NCBI GenBank assembly: GCA_910580075.1
Contig: CAJTVR010000020.1
Coordinates: 11,746-49,095, forward strand
Length of the DNA: 37,350 bases
From: an uncultured Eubacterium sp.
Lineage (GTDB): Bacteria > Bacillota > Clostridia > Lachnospirales > Lachnospiraceae
Direction: 5' to 3'
The position numbers and the translations under genes are program-made. This document shows positions 16,787-25,242 of this stretch, piece after piece. The notes beneath the pieces are model-generated. The model was not told the DNA's origin. It ran no database searches and saw nothing but the letters and a program-made list of their open reading frames with translations. Each line of letters opens with the position of its first letter. Within the stretch, counting starts at the first letter, position 1.

Positions 16787-17812
16787 ATGATAGGTACTGA
16801 ATTTTTGAAAGGACAGGGACTTGGCAACCAGCTTTTTTGTTATGTTTCTGCCAGGTGTTTTGCGATAGATCATGGATGCAGGTTTGGGACAGCGGGACAG
16901 CATGAATTTGCAAACAATATTCATTCTAATAGAGGCTTATATTTTATGGATCTTTATTTAGGAGAACAGATTGACTGTACTGAGGATTACAGAATTTATC
17001 ACGAGGCCGAGCACAGAATAAAGTATCCATTTAGCAGACATGATATGACATATGGATGCAGTATAGGAGGTGCAGATCCGCTGCTTCTTGACAGGATACC
17101 TGATAATACGCTTGTATATGGAAACCTTCAGGACGAAAAATATTTTTTGAAACATAGGAATGAAATTTGTAACTGGTTAAAATTAAAACCAGAATATAAT
17201 GATTTTCGTTTTTCTGATGATAATTTGTGTATTCTTAATATGCGTGGAGGAGAATATGTAGGAAATGGGGAACTGTTTTTGCGAAGAAATTATTGGGAAA
17301 GTGCAATGAAACATATGAGACAGGCAAACAAAACAATGCAATTTATAATTATTACAGAAGATGTAGAAACTGCAAATACAGTGCTCCCAAAGATAAAGGC
17401 ATATCATTTTGGCATGGGGGAAGATTATGCTATATTACATAATGCTTGTAATGTGATTTTATCAAACTCATCTTTTGCTTTTTTTCCTATTTTTACAAGC
17501 AGTAAAATAAAAAGAGTGATTGCACCAAAGTACTGGGCAAGACATAATGTGTCAGATGGATTCTGGGCATCTGAACAGAATATATATTCTGGCTGGCAGT
17601 ATATGGATAGAAAAGGATATTTATTTTCATCTGATGAATGCAGACGTGAGTTGGAAATATATAAAAAAAAGAAATCAGGCATTCTAAATAGCAGTGGAAA
17701 TTTTGTAAATCGATTGTATTATTCAATTTCTGGAGAAATACTAAGAAATCAATTTAAGGCAAAAAAAATGCTTTGCAAAGTCAGACAGAAGACAGCAGAC
17801 AGGAGAGTCTGA
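16787..17812 (+). CDS. GT11-like fucosyltransferase family protein (divergent)
   Basis: A 341-residue protein with the opening FLKGQGLGNQLFCYVSARCF, which corresponds to the GGLGNQ(L/M)F motif of alpha-1,2-fucosyltransferases (GT11). The GDP-fucose-binding part is altered: where GT11 has IHVRRGD, this protein has LNMRGGEYVG near residue 148. ILSNSSFAFFPIFTSSKIKRVIAPKYW near residue 222 replaces the usual STFSWWGAWL. It is therefore a relative with a possibly different acceptor or donor. It lies directly before a canonical GT11 and the GDP-fucose genes, which supports a fucosyltransferase role. The C terminus is strongly basic, suggesting membrane association. Confidence 0.7.
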   Translation: MIGTEFLKGQGLGNQLFCYVSARCFAIDHGCRFGTAGQHEFANNIHSNRGLYFMDLYLGEQIDCTEDYRIYHEAEHRIKYPFSRHDMTYGCSIGGADPLLLDRIPDNTLVYGNLQDEKYFLKHRNEICNWLKLKPEYNDFRFSDDNLCILNMRGGEYVGNGELFLRRNYWESAMKHMRQANKTMQFIIITEDVETANTVLPKIKAYHFGMGEDYAILHNACNVILSNSSFAFFPIFTSSKIKRVIAPKYWARHNVSDGFWASEQNIYSGWQYMDRKGYLFSSDECRRELEIYKKKKSGILNSSGNFVNRLYYSISGEILRNQFKAKKMLCKVRQKTADRRV

Positions 17813-17813
17813 T

Positions 17814-18695
17814 ATGATTATCAAATTAATGGGCGGTTTAGGAAATCAGATGTTTCAATATGCATTGTATAAAAAGCTCCGTTCATTAGGAAGACATGCT
17901 GTGCTTGACGACCGCGGCCTGATAAGGCATGGTAACCAGCATAATGGTCTGGAATTAGAACATGCGTTTCGCATAACCTATGAAAGAATGAGCCGTCTGG
18001 AAACAGCCCGGTATTATGTCTGGTTTGTCAGATATCTTATACATAGAAAACTGGGACTGCGGTTTAGCAGCAGATATTTTTGTGAAGACCACTTCCAGAT
18101 GTCAGTGAACGATATTATGAACAGCAGCTGTAAATATTTCAGCGGTTACTGGCAGAATGAAACCTATTTTAGAGATATCAGAGACGAATTGCTGAGAGAT
18201 TTTTGTTTTGATTTGTCCAGGGCTGATGAAAAGACAATACAGACAGCCATGCAGATCAGACAGTGTGAATCAGTCAGCATTCATGTCAGGAGAGGAGATT
18301 TTCTCTCAGAAGATAACCGGATGGGAATATGCACAATGGAATATTATAAAAGCGCTGTCAGCTATATGATGCATTTGTATCCGGATGCAGGTTTTTATAT
18401 TTTTTCGGATGACCCGGCATGGATCGAAGAAAATTTTTTTTGGATGCCGTATAAATTGGTTTATTGGAATAAGGGGAAAAGCAGTTATCTGGATATTTAT
18501 CTTATGTCAATATGCAGACATAATATTATTGCAAACAGTACATTCAGCTGGTGGGGAGCATGGCTGAATCAAAATAAGAGAAAAACAGTAATCGGGCCGG
18601 AAAAATGGATCACTGACTGTGAAATCAGCCTTACACTGGATTCATGGATCAAAATCAGAGAAGACGGGCATATTTGTTCTTCTGGTCCGGTATAA
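17814..18695 (+). CDS. alpha-1,2-fucosyltransferase (GT11)
   Basis: A 293-residue canonical GT11 enzyme. LMGGLGNQMFQYALYKKL at the N terminus, VSIHVRRGDFLS near residue 152 (the HxRRxD motif that binds GDP-fucose) and IIANSTFSWWGAWLNQN near residue 240 are all present, with FYIFSDDPAWI between them. It transfers fucose from GDP-fucose, usually in alpha-1,2 linkage to galactose. It starts one base after the previous stop and is followed by gmd and GDP-fucose synthase, so donor synthesis and use are encoded together. Acceptor linkage is inferred from the family. Confidence 0.93.
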   Translation: MIIKLMGGLGNQMFQYALYKKLRSLGRHAVLDDRGLIRHGNQHNGLELEHAFRITYERMSRLETARYYVWFVRYLIHRKLGLRFSSRYFCEDHFQMSVNDIMNSSCKYFSGYWQNETYFRDIRDELLRDFCFDLSRADEKTIQTAMQIRQCESVSIHVRRGDFLSEDNRMGICTMEYYKSAVSYMMHLYPDAGFYIFSDDPAWIEENFFWMPYKLVYWNKGKSSYLDIYLMSICRHNIIANSTFSWWGAWLNQNKRKTVIGPEKWITDCEISLTLDSWIKIREDGHICSSGPV

Positions 18696-18745
18696 GCCTC
18701 TTTCATAAAATACAAAAAGAAAGGCAGGATAAGCTGCTGCAGCTT

Positions 18746-19843
18746 ATGGCAAAAATGAAGAAAGCTTTAATTACAGGAATTACAGGCCAGGACGGTTCGT
18801 TTCTGGCCGAATTATTATTAGAAAAAGGATATGAAGTACATGGAATAATAAGACGGTCATCCGTAGATTACAGAGAACGGATAGCCCATTTAGAAGGAAT
18901 AGAACATTTTCATCTTCACTATGGGGATTTAGGCGATTCAATGAGCATGGTAAGTGTGATTGGAATGGTCCGCCCGGATGAACTTTATAACCTTGCTGCA
19001 CAAAGCCATGTACAGGTAAGTTTTGATGTGCCGGAATTTACAGCAGATATAGATGCGACAGGTGTGCTGAGGGTTTTGGAAGCTGTGCGTATATGCGGTC
19101 TGAAGGATACCTGCCGCATTTACCAGGCTTCAACATCGGAGCTTTTTGGTAAAGTAGAAGAGGTTCCGCAGTCAGAGACTACGCCGTTTCATCCGTACAG
19201 CCCGTATGCGGTGGCAAAGCAGTACGGTTTCTGGATTACGAAAGAATACCGGGAAGCATATGGTATGTTTGCATGTTCCGGGATTCTTTTTAATCATGAG
19301 TCGGAAAGGCGCGGTGAAACGTTTGTTACAAGAAAGATAACACTCGCAGCTGCACGTATTGCCCAGGGAAAGCAGGAAAAACTGTATCTGGGAAATCTCT
19401 CCTCAAAAAGAGACTGGGGATATGCGAAGGATTACGCAGAGTGTATGTGGCTGATGCTGCAAAACGATCAGCCGCAGGATTTTGTAATTGCTACAGGAGT
19501 CCAGCATTCCGTAAGGGAGTTTTGTACACTGGCGTTTCATTATGCGGGCATTGAGCTGGAATTTAAAGGTGAGGGACTGGATGAAAAGGGCTATGATCAA
19601 GAAACAGGCCGGGTTCTGATAGAGGTTTCAGAGGAGTTTTACAGACCTACGGATGTGGTGAATCTTTGGGGGAATCCTGAAAAAGCAAAAAAGGTGCTGG
19701 GATGGAATCCACAGAAAACGTCTTTTGAACAGCTGGCTGAACTGATGGTAAAGCATGATATGAAAAAGACAGCTGCCAGACGGGCTGAGGAATATGTCAG
19801 AATGAATCTGGCTGAATATCTGGAAAAAGGCGTAGTGAAGTAA
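18746..19843 (+). CDS. gmd: GDP-mannose 4,6-dehydratase
   Basis: About 365 residues, first step of GDP-L-fucose synthesis (GDP-mannose to GDP-4-keto-6-deoxymannose). Motifs: ALITGITGQDGSFLAELLLE (Rossmann GxxGxxG), IIRRSS, NLAAQSHVQVSFDVPE, ASTSELFGKV, and the YxxxK pair in PYSPYAVAKQYG. NHESERRGETFVTRKI is a strong Gmd marker. The frame extends 34 codons upstream into the GT11 gene, but the protein family begins at MKKALITG. The starts at 18746 (MAKMKKAL) and 18755 are both possible; neither has a strong ribosome binding site, so coupling to the upstream gene may matter. GDP-mannose must come from genes outside the window. Confidence 0.95.
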   Translation: MAKMKKALITGITGQDGSFLAELLLEKGYEVHGIIRRSSVDYRERIAHLEGIEHFHLHYGDLGDSMSMVSVIGMVRPDELYNLAAQSHVQVSFDVPEFTADIDATGVLRVLEAVRICGLKDTCRIYQASTSELFGKVEEVPQSETTPFHPYSPYAVAKQYGFWITKEYREAYGMFACSGILFNHESERRGETFVTRKITLAAARIAQGKQEKLYLGNLSSKRDWGYAKDYAECMWLMLQNDQPQDFVIATGVQHSVREFCTLAFHYAGIELEFKGEGLDEKGYDQETGRVLIEVSEEFYRPTDVVNLWGNPEKAKKVLGWNPQKTSFEQLAELMVKHDMKKTAARRAEEYVRMNLAEYLEKGVVK

Positions 19844-19897
19844 AAGAATTTATATGAGGGAGGTTTTTATAAGACCGAAAGGAGACGAAGTGCTGTT

Positions 19898-20842
19898 ATG
19901 ATGGAAAAAAGTGCAAAAATCTATGTTTCCGGGCATAAAGGAATGGCTGGTTCAGCAATTGTCAGGGAATTAAAGCGGCAGGGATATTCTGATATTATTA
20001 CAAGAACACATGGGGAACTGGATTTGACCAGGCAGGAAGCGGTAGAGAATTTTTTTATGGAAGAAAAACCGGAATATGTTTTTCACACCGCTGGTAAGGT
20101 AGGCGGCATTGCTGCAAATGAAAATGCACCTGCTGATTTTATGTACGAAAATATGATGATGGCGATGAATCTTATTCATGCAGCCTGGAAAAATGATGTA
20201 AAAAAACTGTTGTTTTTGGGATCTTCCTGTATTTATCCCCGCCTTGCTCCGCAGCCTATTCCAGAAAGCAGTCTTTTAACATCGCAGCTGGAACGGACAA
20301 ATGAAGCTTATGCACTGGCAAAAATCAGCGGTCTTAAGTATTGTGAATATCTAAAGCGCCAGTATCATATGAATTTTATATCGGTCATGCCTGCAAATCT
20401 CTATGGGCTGAATGATAATTATCATCCGGTTCACAGTCATGTGATTCCGGCATTCATCAGAAGATTTCATGAAGCAGTACAAAAAAAAGAAGAAACGGTT
20501 ACATGCTGGGGCGACGGCAGTGCGCTGAGAGAATTTCTCTATGCCGGCGATCTGGCAAATCTCTGTGTATTTCTTATGAATCATTACAGCGGCAGTGAAA
20601 CTGTGAATGGAGGAACCGGTAAGGAAATTACAATCAGAGAACTGGCCGGACTGATAGCGAAAATAACTGGATTTCAGGGTAAAATACTCTGGGATGTAAA
20701 CAAAGCAAATGGAACGCCCAGAAAGCGCCTGGATGTATCGAAAGCGGAAAAACTTGGCTGGGTGTATAAAACAGAATTAGAAGACGGACTCCGGCTTGCT
20801 TACCAGGATTATTTAAATCATCCGGTAAGAGCAGAGCGGTAA
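19898..20842 (+). CDS. fcl: GDP-L-fucose synthase
   Basis: A 314-residue extended SDR (WcaG/Fcl) that epimerises and reduces GDP-4-keto-6-deoxymannose to GDP-L-fucose. KIYVSGHKGMAGSAI is the family N terminus, HTAGKVGGIAANENAPADF and LFLGSSCIYPRLAPQPIPES are diagnostic, and the catalytic YxxxK is in EAYALAKISGLKY. Length is as expected. It follows gmd by 54 bases that contain a GAAAGGAG sequence. It is the last gene of the polysaccharide locus: a strong hairpin terminator starts about 10 bases after the stop. Product feeds the two GT11-type enzymes upstream. Confidence 0.96.
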   Translation: MMEKSAKIYVSGHKGMAGSAIVRELKRQGYSDIITRTHGELDLTRQEAVENFFMEEKPEYVFHTAGKVGGIAANENAPADFMYENMMMAMNLIHAAWKNDVKKLLFLGSSCIYPRLAPQPIPESSLLTSQLERTNEAYALAKISGLKYCEYLKRQYHMNFISVMPANLYGLNDNYHPVHSHVIPAFIRRFHEAVQKKEETVTCWGDGSALREFLYAGDLANLCVFLMNHYSGSETVNGGTGKEITIRELAGLIAKITGFQGKILWDVNKANGTPRKRLDVSKAEKLGWVYKTELEDGLRLAYQDYLNHPVRAER

Positions 20843-20852
20843 TCCGTATACG

Positions 20853-20900
20853 AAAGGGCTGACGCACGAAGTATGATTCTTCATGCGTCAGCCCCTTTTG
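20853..20900 (+). terminator. intrinsic terminator closing the polysaccharide locus
   Basis: GGGCTGACGCA at 20856-20866 pairs with TGCGTCAGCCC at 20884-20894. The inner bases GAAG/CTTC lengthen the stem, and CCCTTTT follows. It lies between two convergent genes, fcl and the chemoreceptor, so it may also slow minus-strand transcription, although the T-run is clearer on the plus strand. Confidence 0.9.
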
Positions 20901-20938
20901 TACCCGGGGATATCTTTTGCCTGGCTCTTATATGAAAT

Positions 20939-22516
20939 TTATAATTTAAAATGACTGGTCTCCTTCTGCAGACTATCACTTAACTGAGCAAGGACAGCCG
21001 TCTCACTTCTGCAGTCTTCAATCGTATCTGACAGTGTCTGCATATTTGCGCTTGTCGTCTGGGCAGAAGAAGCGTTTTGTACGGATATCGATGCGAGCTG
21101 GTCTACGACATGGTTGATCATATCTTTCTGTTCCGTCAGGCGGGCTGTCTGCTGATAGATGTTATTGGACACAGCATTTACGGAATCTGCTTCTGCTTTC
21201 AGGTCATGAAATGCAGATATGGTCTGATTAAGCATCTTTTTCTGTGCTTCGGCATTCAGGCGGACTTCTTCCATTTTCTTAACACTGATGCCGGAATTTT
21301 CTAATAGTTCCTGGATTACTGTTTCAATTTCATGAGCACTGCCGGCGGAGCTTTCTGCCAGCTGGCGGATTTCTTCGGCGACCACGGCAAAGCCGCGTCC
21401 GGCATCTCCTGCACGGGCAGCTTCGATGGAGGCATTTAAAGACAGCAGGTTGGTCTGTTCAGCGATATTTTGTATCATCTGTATCGCATCCTGAATTTTT
21501 TCGGCAGAAACGTTTGTGGCAGCTGTCTGGTCAGATACGGTTATAATGTTTCCGGTTGTTTTTTCGTTCATGGCAGTCAGGCTTCCTAAAATCTCGTTTG
21601 CCTGATCGGATAATTCCGTCATTTTTGTTACGGCGAGTTTTAAATTGTCACTGTTTTCCGAGTTCTGTTCAATGGCATCGGCCATATTGGAAATCTGTTC
21701 ACGGGCAGCAGCTGTTTCCTGTGCCTGGGAACTGCTTCCGGAGGCTATGCCTTCTACCGAAGTATTGATTGTCCCTACATTGCTTACAATATCGGAAAAT
21801 CTGCTGGAAAATTCACTATTGCTGGAATTTAACTGACGGGTCTGTTCGCTGATTGCAGAAACAATTTTCTTTAAATCCGTATGCAGCGACGATACGGCGT
21901 CTGCTATTACATCTGCTTCATCTTTATGTCCTGGTTTTTCCGGCGGTATTTCTCCGCTTAAATCTCCGCCGGCAAGTACCTCGATGCGGCGGGAAGCATT
22001 CCGGATGCGTTTTGTAATGGAATTTGACAGGAGAATGGCAATCGCCGAACAGATCAGGTAGGCAGCCGCTCCTACACCAAGCAGAATCAGTATGATAATT
22101 CTTTTGAATTCCTGTATATGTGCCCTTGGTTTTCCTGCAAACAGCATGCCGCCGTCTATTGGCATGTAATAGCCATAATATGCGATGCCGCTTATTGTGA
22201 TGTCAGATGTAAAATAGGTTTCTTTCCGGTTTAAAACGGTATCGGCAACTGTTTTGTCAGCTTTTGTGCCGACTGCTCCTTCAATCGAGCTTTCAGTTCT
22301 TGTGTCTCCTTCAAATACGGTTATGTCAATTTCTTCTCCCTGGTCTCTTAAATAGGAAGCGTTTCCGGTATAACCGCTGACAGCTACCCGCAGTGTTTCT
22401 TCAATCCGAAGGTCTACTTCGCCAAAAGCTGTCCATAAGCTGGACAGAATGAGGATAACACTCAAAGCTAGAAGAGAGAGCATTTCCAGAGAAATCAGCT
22501 TGAATTTAATGTTCAT
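20939..22516 (-). CDS. methyl-accepting chemotaxis protein with periplasmic-type Cache sensor
   Basis: A 525-residue chemoreceptor. TM1 is at about 10-30, an extracellular single-Cache-type sensor spans about 32-132 (with TVFEGDTRTESSI and GIAYYGYYMPI, typical of sCache), TM2 is at about 138-163, HAMP follows to about 218, and the signalling domain reaches the C terminus. The hairpin tip EQTNLLSLNASIEAARAGDAGRGFAVVAEE (about 353-382, described by its two conserved halves NLLSLNASIEAARAG and RGFAVVAEE) contacts CheA/CheW. The start at 22516 has AAAGGA upstream, and a good promoter lies at 22582-22610. It is transcribed toward the polysaccharide locus. Ligand unknown. Confidence 0.93.
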   Translation of the reverse strand: MNIKFKLISLEMLSLLALSVILILSSLWTAFGEVDLRIEETLRVAVSGYTGNASYLRDQGEEIDITVFEGDTRTESSIEGAVGTKADKTVADTVLNRKETYFTSDITISGIAYYGYYMPIDGGMLFAGKPRAHIQEFKRIIILILLGVGAAAYLICSAIAILLSNSITKRIRNASRRIEVLAGGDLSGEIPPEKPGHKDEADVIADAVSSLHTDLKKIVSAISEQTRQLNSSNSEFSSRFSDIVSNVGTINTSVEGIASGSSSQAQETAAAREQISNMADAIEQNSENSDNLKLAVTKMTELSDQANEILGSLTAMNEKTTGNIITVSDQTAATNVSAEKIQDAIQMIQNIAEQTNLLSLNASIEAARAGDAGRGFAVVAEEIRQLAESSAGSAHEIETVIQELLENSGISVKKMEEVRLNAEAQKKMLNQTISAFHDLKAEADSVNAVSNNIYQQTARLTEQKDMINHVVDQLASISVQNASSAQTTSANMQTLSDTIEDCRSETAVLAQLSDSLQKETSHFKL

Positions 22517-22581
22517 TTTTTATCCTTTCTTTTCAATTCCTTTGTGCAGTCTATACAATGAGTATCTGATATCTGTCTTCT

Positions 22582-22610
22582 ATTTTATGTTAAATTACAT
22601 GCAGGGTCAA
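22582..22610 (-). promoter_or_regulatory. sigma-A-type promoter for the chemoreceptor gene
   Basis: Read on the minus strand: TTGACC (22610-22605), a 17-base spacer, then TAAAAT (22587-22582). Spacing is ideal and each box has one mismatch to consensus. It would give a leader of about 60 bases before the ATG at 22516. No sigma-D (flagellar) promoter motif was seen here. Confidence 0.65.
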
Positions 22611-22678
22611 GGTATATTTTACACTTCCTTTTTTGTATTCAGAGTATAGCTGAACCGGATGCCGGGAAGAGATACTTT

Positions 22679-22790
22679 TTCCGGCTGGTACTGGATGAAT
22701 TTATATATATCCGGTATCAAGTTACATGCTGTGAGGCCAGTTCTATCACAGAACGTTATCCTGTCACATCATGTTCTTTTTTAGCTTTGG
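22679..22790 (+). repeat. diverged fragment of the 0.9-kb inverted-repeat element family
   Basis: TCCGGCTGGTACTGG followed by ATGAATTTAT here matches TCCGGCTGGTACTGG followed by CTGAATTTAT at 33200-33224. Further on, TTATCCTGTCACATC at about 22759 matches TTATCCTGTCACATC at about 33276, with similar spacing and a related sequence between (CTGTG...AGTTC). About 100 bases are thus shared with the inner left arm and loop of the element at 32917-33820, in the same orientation. The flanks do not obviously match. Confidence 0.7.
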
Positions 22791-22858
22791 ATATACCGTA
22801 TTTGGCTAGCCGTTCAGAATTTCTGCACTATCTAATATAGAAATCTTTCATTTACAGC

Positions 22859-22890
22859 TTGACAAATAATATTATATAATATATAGTATT
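22859..22890 (+). promoter_or_regulatory. PadR operon promoter overlapped by a 23-bp near-palindrome
   Basis: TTGACA at 22859-22864, 17-base spacer, TATAGT at 22882-22887. An AT-rich dyad at 22868-22890 (AATATTATATA / TATATAGTATT halves, one mismatch pair besides the centre) covers the spacer and the -10 box. PadR proteins commonly repress their own operons from such dyads, so this is the likely operator; that assignment is inference. Confidence 0.65.
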
Positions 22891-22944
22891 AAACAACAAC
22901 CAATATCAAACACAAAACAATATAATCATACAAGGAGTGATGGC

Positions 22945-23268
22945 ATGGTATTTAATACAGGTGCAGCGCTTTTAGACGCAATCGTGCTTGCGGTCGTATC
23001 CAAAGATGAGGAAGGTACTTATGGATACAAGATTACCCAGGATGTGCGCAGGACGATAGAAGTATCAGAATCGACACTATATCCAGTGCTGCGCCGCCTG
23101 CAAAAGGACGACTGCTTAAAAGTGTACGACAGGGAGTGCGGCGGCAGGAACCGCAGATATTATAAGCTGACACCGGCAGGAGAGGCACAGCTTCGACTGT
23201 ACAGTGATGAGTGGAAGAGCTATTCGCGAAAAATCAGCGCATTGTTTTCGGGAGAGGAGTTTGTATGA
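22945..23268 (+). CDS. PadR-family transcriptional regulator
   Basis: A 107-residue winged-helix protein. ALLDAIVLAVVSKDEEGTYGYKI is the PadR opening helix and turn, VSESTLYPVLRRLQKDDCL is the recognition helix region (S.STLYP.L.RLE..G), and RRYYKLTPAGEAQL is the wing and C-terminal part. AAGGAG precedes the ATG. It overlaps the next gene by 4 bp (ATGA) and is the first gene of a PadR-DUF1700-DUF4097 operon, an arrangement common in Firmicutes. It probably senses an envelope-related or small-molecule signal and represses the operon from the dyad over the promoter. Confidence 0.92.
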   Translation: MVFNTGAALLDAIVLAVVSKDEEGTYGYKITQDVRRTIEVSESTLYPVLRRLQKDDCLKVYDRECGGRNRRYYKLTPAGEAQLRLYSDEWKSYSRKISALFSGEEFV

Positions 23269-24071
23269 ACAAAGATAATTTTTTAATGCGGCTTGAACAG
23301 CTGCTGTATGAGATTCCCAGAGAGGAGCGGGAGGAGGCGATGGACTATTACCGGAGTTATTTTGATGATGCAGGTCCGGAGAACGAAGCCGCTGTTATAG
23401 AGGAACTAGAGTCGCCGCAGATGATCGCAGACAGTATTATAGAAGCGTTAAACAGCACAGGCAATATGACAGGAGCGCTGAAAAATCCGCCTCAGGTAAG
23501 GGATGGCCAGTCAAAAACCGGGGAACACAGACAGTCAGAAAAAGGAGGTCAGCAGTCAGCGTTTGAAGGCGCATCCGCCCAGACATCCGGCGGGTATCAG
23601 GATACATCCGGTGCGGATTACCAGAAAACATCCGGCAGGGCCTTTTATAAACGGTATGACCAGTATGACACAGACCGTGGCAGACATGGATTATCCGGCA
23701 TGGATAAAAGGACGAAACTGATCCTGGTGATTATAGCGGCAGTATTTCTTCTGCCAGTCTGGGGAGGTCTTTTATCCGGTGTCGTGGGTATTATCGGTGC
23801 TATGATCGGAGTGATTGCTGCTCTTGGAATTTTTTCAGCAGGCGGAATCATCGGCGGCGTGATCTGCACAGCTGCAGCGATCGTCAGCCTGTGTACGATG
23901 GCTATAGCCAGAGGGCTTCTGCTGCTGGGAACAGGCATGCTTTTAATTGCAGCAGGCGGGCTTAGCATTGTATTGCTTCTGCTGTTATGCGGAAGGCTTC
24001 TGCCATGGGCAGTCCGTCAGGTGATGCGGGTATTCCACTGGATGGTGCAGTGGGGAAGGAGTGCAGCATGA
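23265..24071 (+). CDS. DUF1700 family membrane protein
   Basis: About 268 residues. The N terminus (NKDNFLMRLEQLLYEIPREE followed by REEAMDYYRSYFDDAG) is the DUF1700/HAAS-like helical domain, with SPQMIADSII completing it near residue 60. A hydrophilic linker (about 75-145) rich in Gln, Ser, Thr and Gly contains short repeats of the form TSG.(D/Y)YQ.TSG. The C-terminal part (about 150-260) is very hydrophobic and Gly/Ala-rich, with three or four membrane helices. An upstream start at 23211 is possible in frame, but the ATG at 23265 overlapping the PadR stop is favoured. It is coupled to the next gene by another ATGA overlap. Role unknown; probably partners with the PadR regulator and the DUF4097 protein. 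Confidence 0.85.
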   Translation: MNKDNFLMRLEQLLYEIPREEREEAMDYYRSYFDDAGPENEAAVIEELESPQMIADSIIEALNSTGNMTGALKNPPQVRDGQSKTGEHRQSEKGGQQSAFEGASAQTSGGYQDTSGADYQKTSGRAFYKRYDQYDTDRGRHGLSGMDKRTKLILVIIAAVFLLPVWGGLLSGVVGIIGAMIGVIAALGIFSAGGIIGGVICTAAAIVSLCTMAIARGLLLLGTGMLLIAAGGLSIVLLLLLCGRLLPWAVRQVMRVFHWMVQWGRSAA

Positions 24072-25093
24072 ACAGATTGATAAAAGTAATTCTTTGTATA
24101 ACGGCAGGATGTATCGGCGTCGGCTGTGCATCACTCATTTTAGGATTTGCCCTTGGAGGAATGGAAGAAGGCAGAGCACTGGTAAATGAGATGGCATCAG
24201 AACGCATCGGGTATGCAGCACGCAGTTTTGCAGACCGTGTAAAAAACCGTATAGACGGCAGTGCAGACTGGGACAGCAGCTGTGAGATGGATGATATTAA
24301 ATTTGCAGAGGTATATGAAGGAGAAGCTGAGGAAGCGTGGGAAGGCAGCTATGAGCTGGAGCAGGAGCAGGAGATTGCGGAAGATGATGAATGGACGGAT
24401 TATGGCATGCAGCAGGCTTTATTGATAGAAGCATCAGCTGTACAGGATATCCGGGTAAATCTCCGCCATGCTTATCTGGCCATAGAAGAATCAGACGACA
24501 GCTGCATTCAGGTAGCGGTGTCACAGCCGGACAGTGATGTACGTGCACAGGTAAATGATGGAAAGCTTATGATCAGTGACGATAGAAAAGGAAGGAAAGC
24601 CCGCAAGGATATTTACGTGTACCTGTATATACCGGAAGATGTGACATTTGACAGTGTTTCTATTGAAAATGAAGCCGGGGTTGTGGAAATGGACTGTGAA
24701 ATGGAGACAGGAAATTTCAGTGCACAGTCAGGTGCAGGACAGATGATTCTGAGTGATATCACCGCGGATGTGTTTTCTGCCACAGCAGGTGCCGGGGAAA
24801 TTAACATCGAAGACGGCATATTTAAAACTGTCCAGTTAGAATGCGGTGTCGGCAGTGTTTACGTGGATGCAGATATACAGGGCAGCGCACAGATCGACTG
24901 TGGCATGGGCGTAGTCAGCCTGGATCTTGACAACGATCCGGACAGTGTGAACTATCTGCTTAAGTGCGGCGCAGGAGTCATCAGTATTGATGACGATTCT
25001 TATAGTGGATTTTCCAGTGAAAAGCGGATTGATAACGGCGCTTCTGAATTATTTACTTTAAGCTGCGGCATGGGGCAGATTATAATTGAATGA
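24068..25093 (+). CDS. DUF4097 family surface protein with glycine-punctuated beta repeats
   Basis: About 341 residues. One hydrophobic N-terminal anchor or signal (IKVILCITAGCIGVGCASLI, residues about 4-23) is followed by an acidic linker rich in Glu (about 75-110) and a C-terminal beta-repeat domain of the DUF4097 (putative adhesin) type. At least six strands share the pattern (A/C)G(A/V/M)G followed by hydrophobic/acidic residues: SGAGQMILSD, AGAGEINIED, CGVGSVYVDA, CGMGVVSLDL, CGAGVISIDD and CGMGQIIIE. Such domains form right-handed beta helices. The upstream in-frame start at 23987 is less likely than the ATGA overlap at 24068. Probably extracytoplasmic; function not established. Confidence 0.85.
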   Translation: MNRLIKVILCITAGCIGVGCASLILGFALGGMEEGRALVNEMASERIGYAARSFADRVKNRIDGSADWDSSCEMDDIKFAEVYEGEAEEAWEGSYELEQEQEIAEDDEWTDYGMQQALLIEASAVQDIRVNLRHAYLAIEESDDSCIQVAVSQPDSDVRAQVNDGKLMISDDRKGRKARKDIYVYLYIPEDVTFDSVSIENEAGVVEMDCEMETGNFSAQSGAGQMILSDITADVFSATAGAGEINIEDGIFKTVQLECGVGSVYVDADIQGSAQIDCGMGVVSLDLDNDPDSVNYLLKCGAGVISIDDDSYSGFSSEKRIDNGASELFTLSCGMGQIIIE

Positions 25094-25242
25094 AACAAAA
25101 CTTACAGAATCTGTATGATATGCAGAATTATGGATGGGTGAAATCTGCTGTTATGCATACATTATATTTAGCGTATAATGTGCAATACTAATTATAGTAA
25201 GCACAGATTATATACAGGAACCAGACAAAGGAGGATCAGACA

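Larger units (their letters stand above)
22517..22944. other. 428-bp divergent intergenic region holding two promoters and a repeat fragment
   Basis: Between the chemoreceptor (minus) and PadR (plus) genes no convincing gene is seen. The region contains the chemoreceptor promoter (22582-22610), a diverged copy of part of the 33-kb repeat element (about 22679-22790), and the PadR promoter/operator (22859-22890). Confidence 0.7.
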
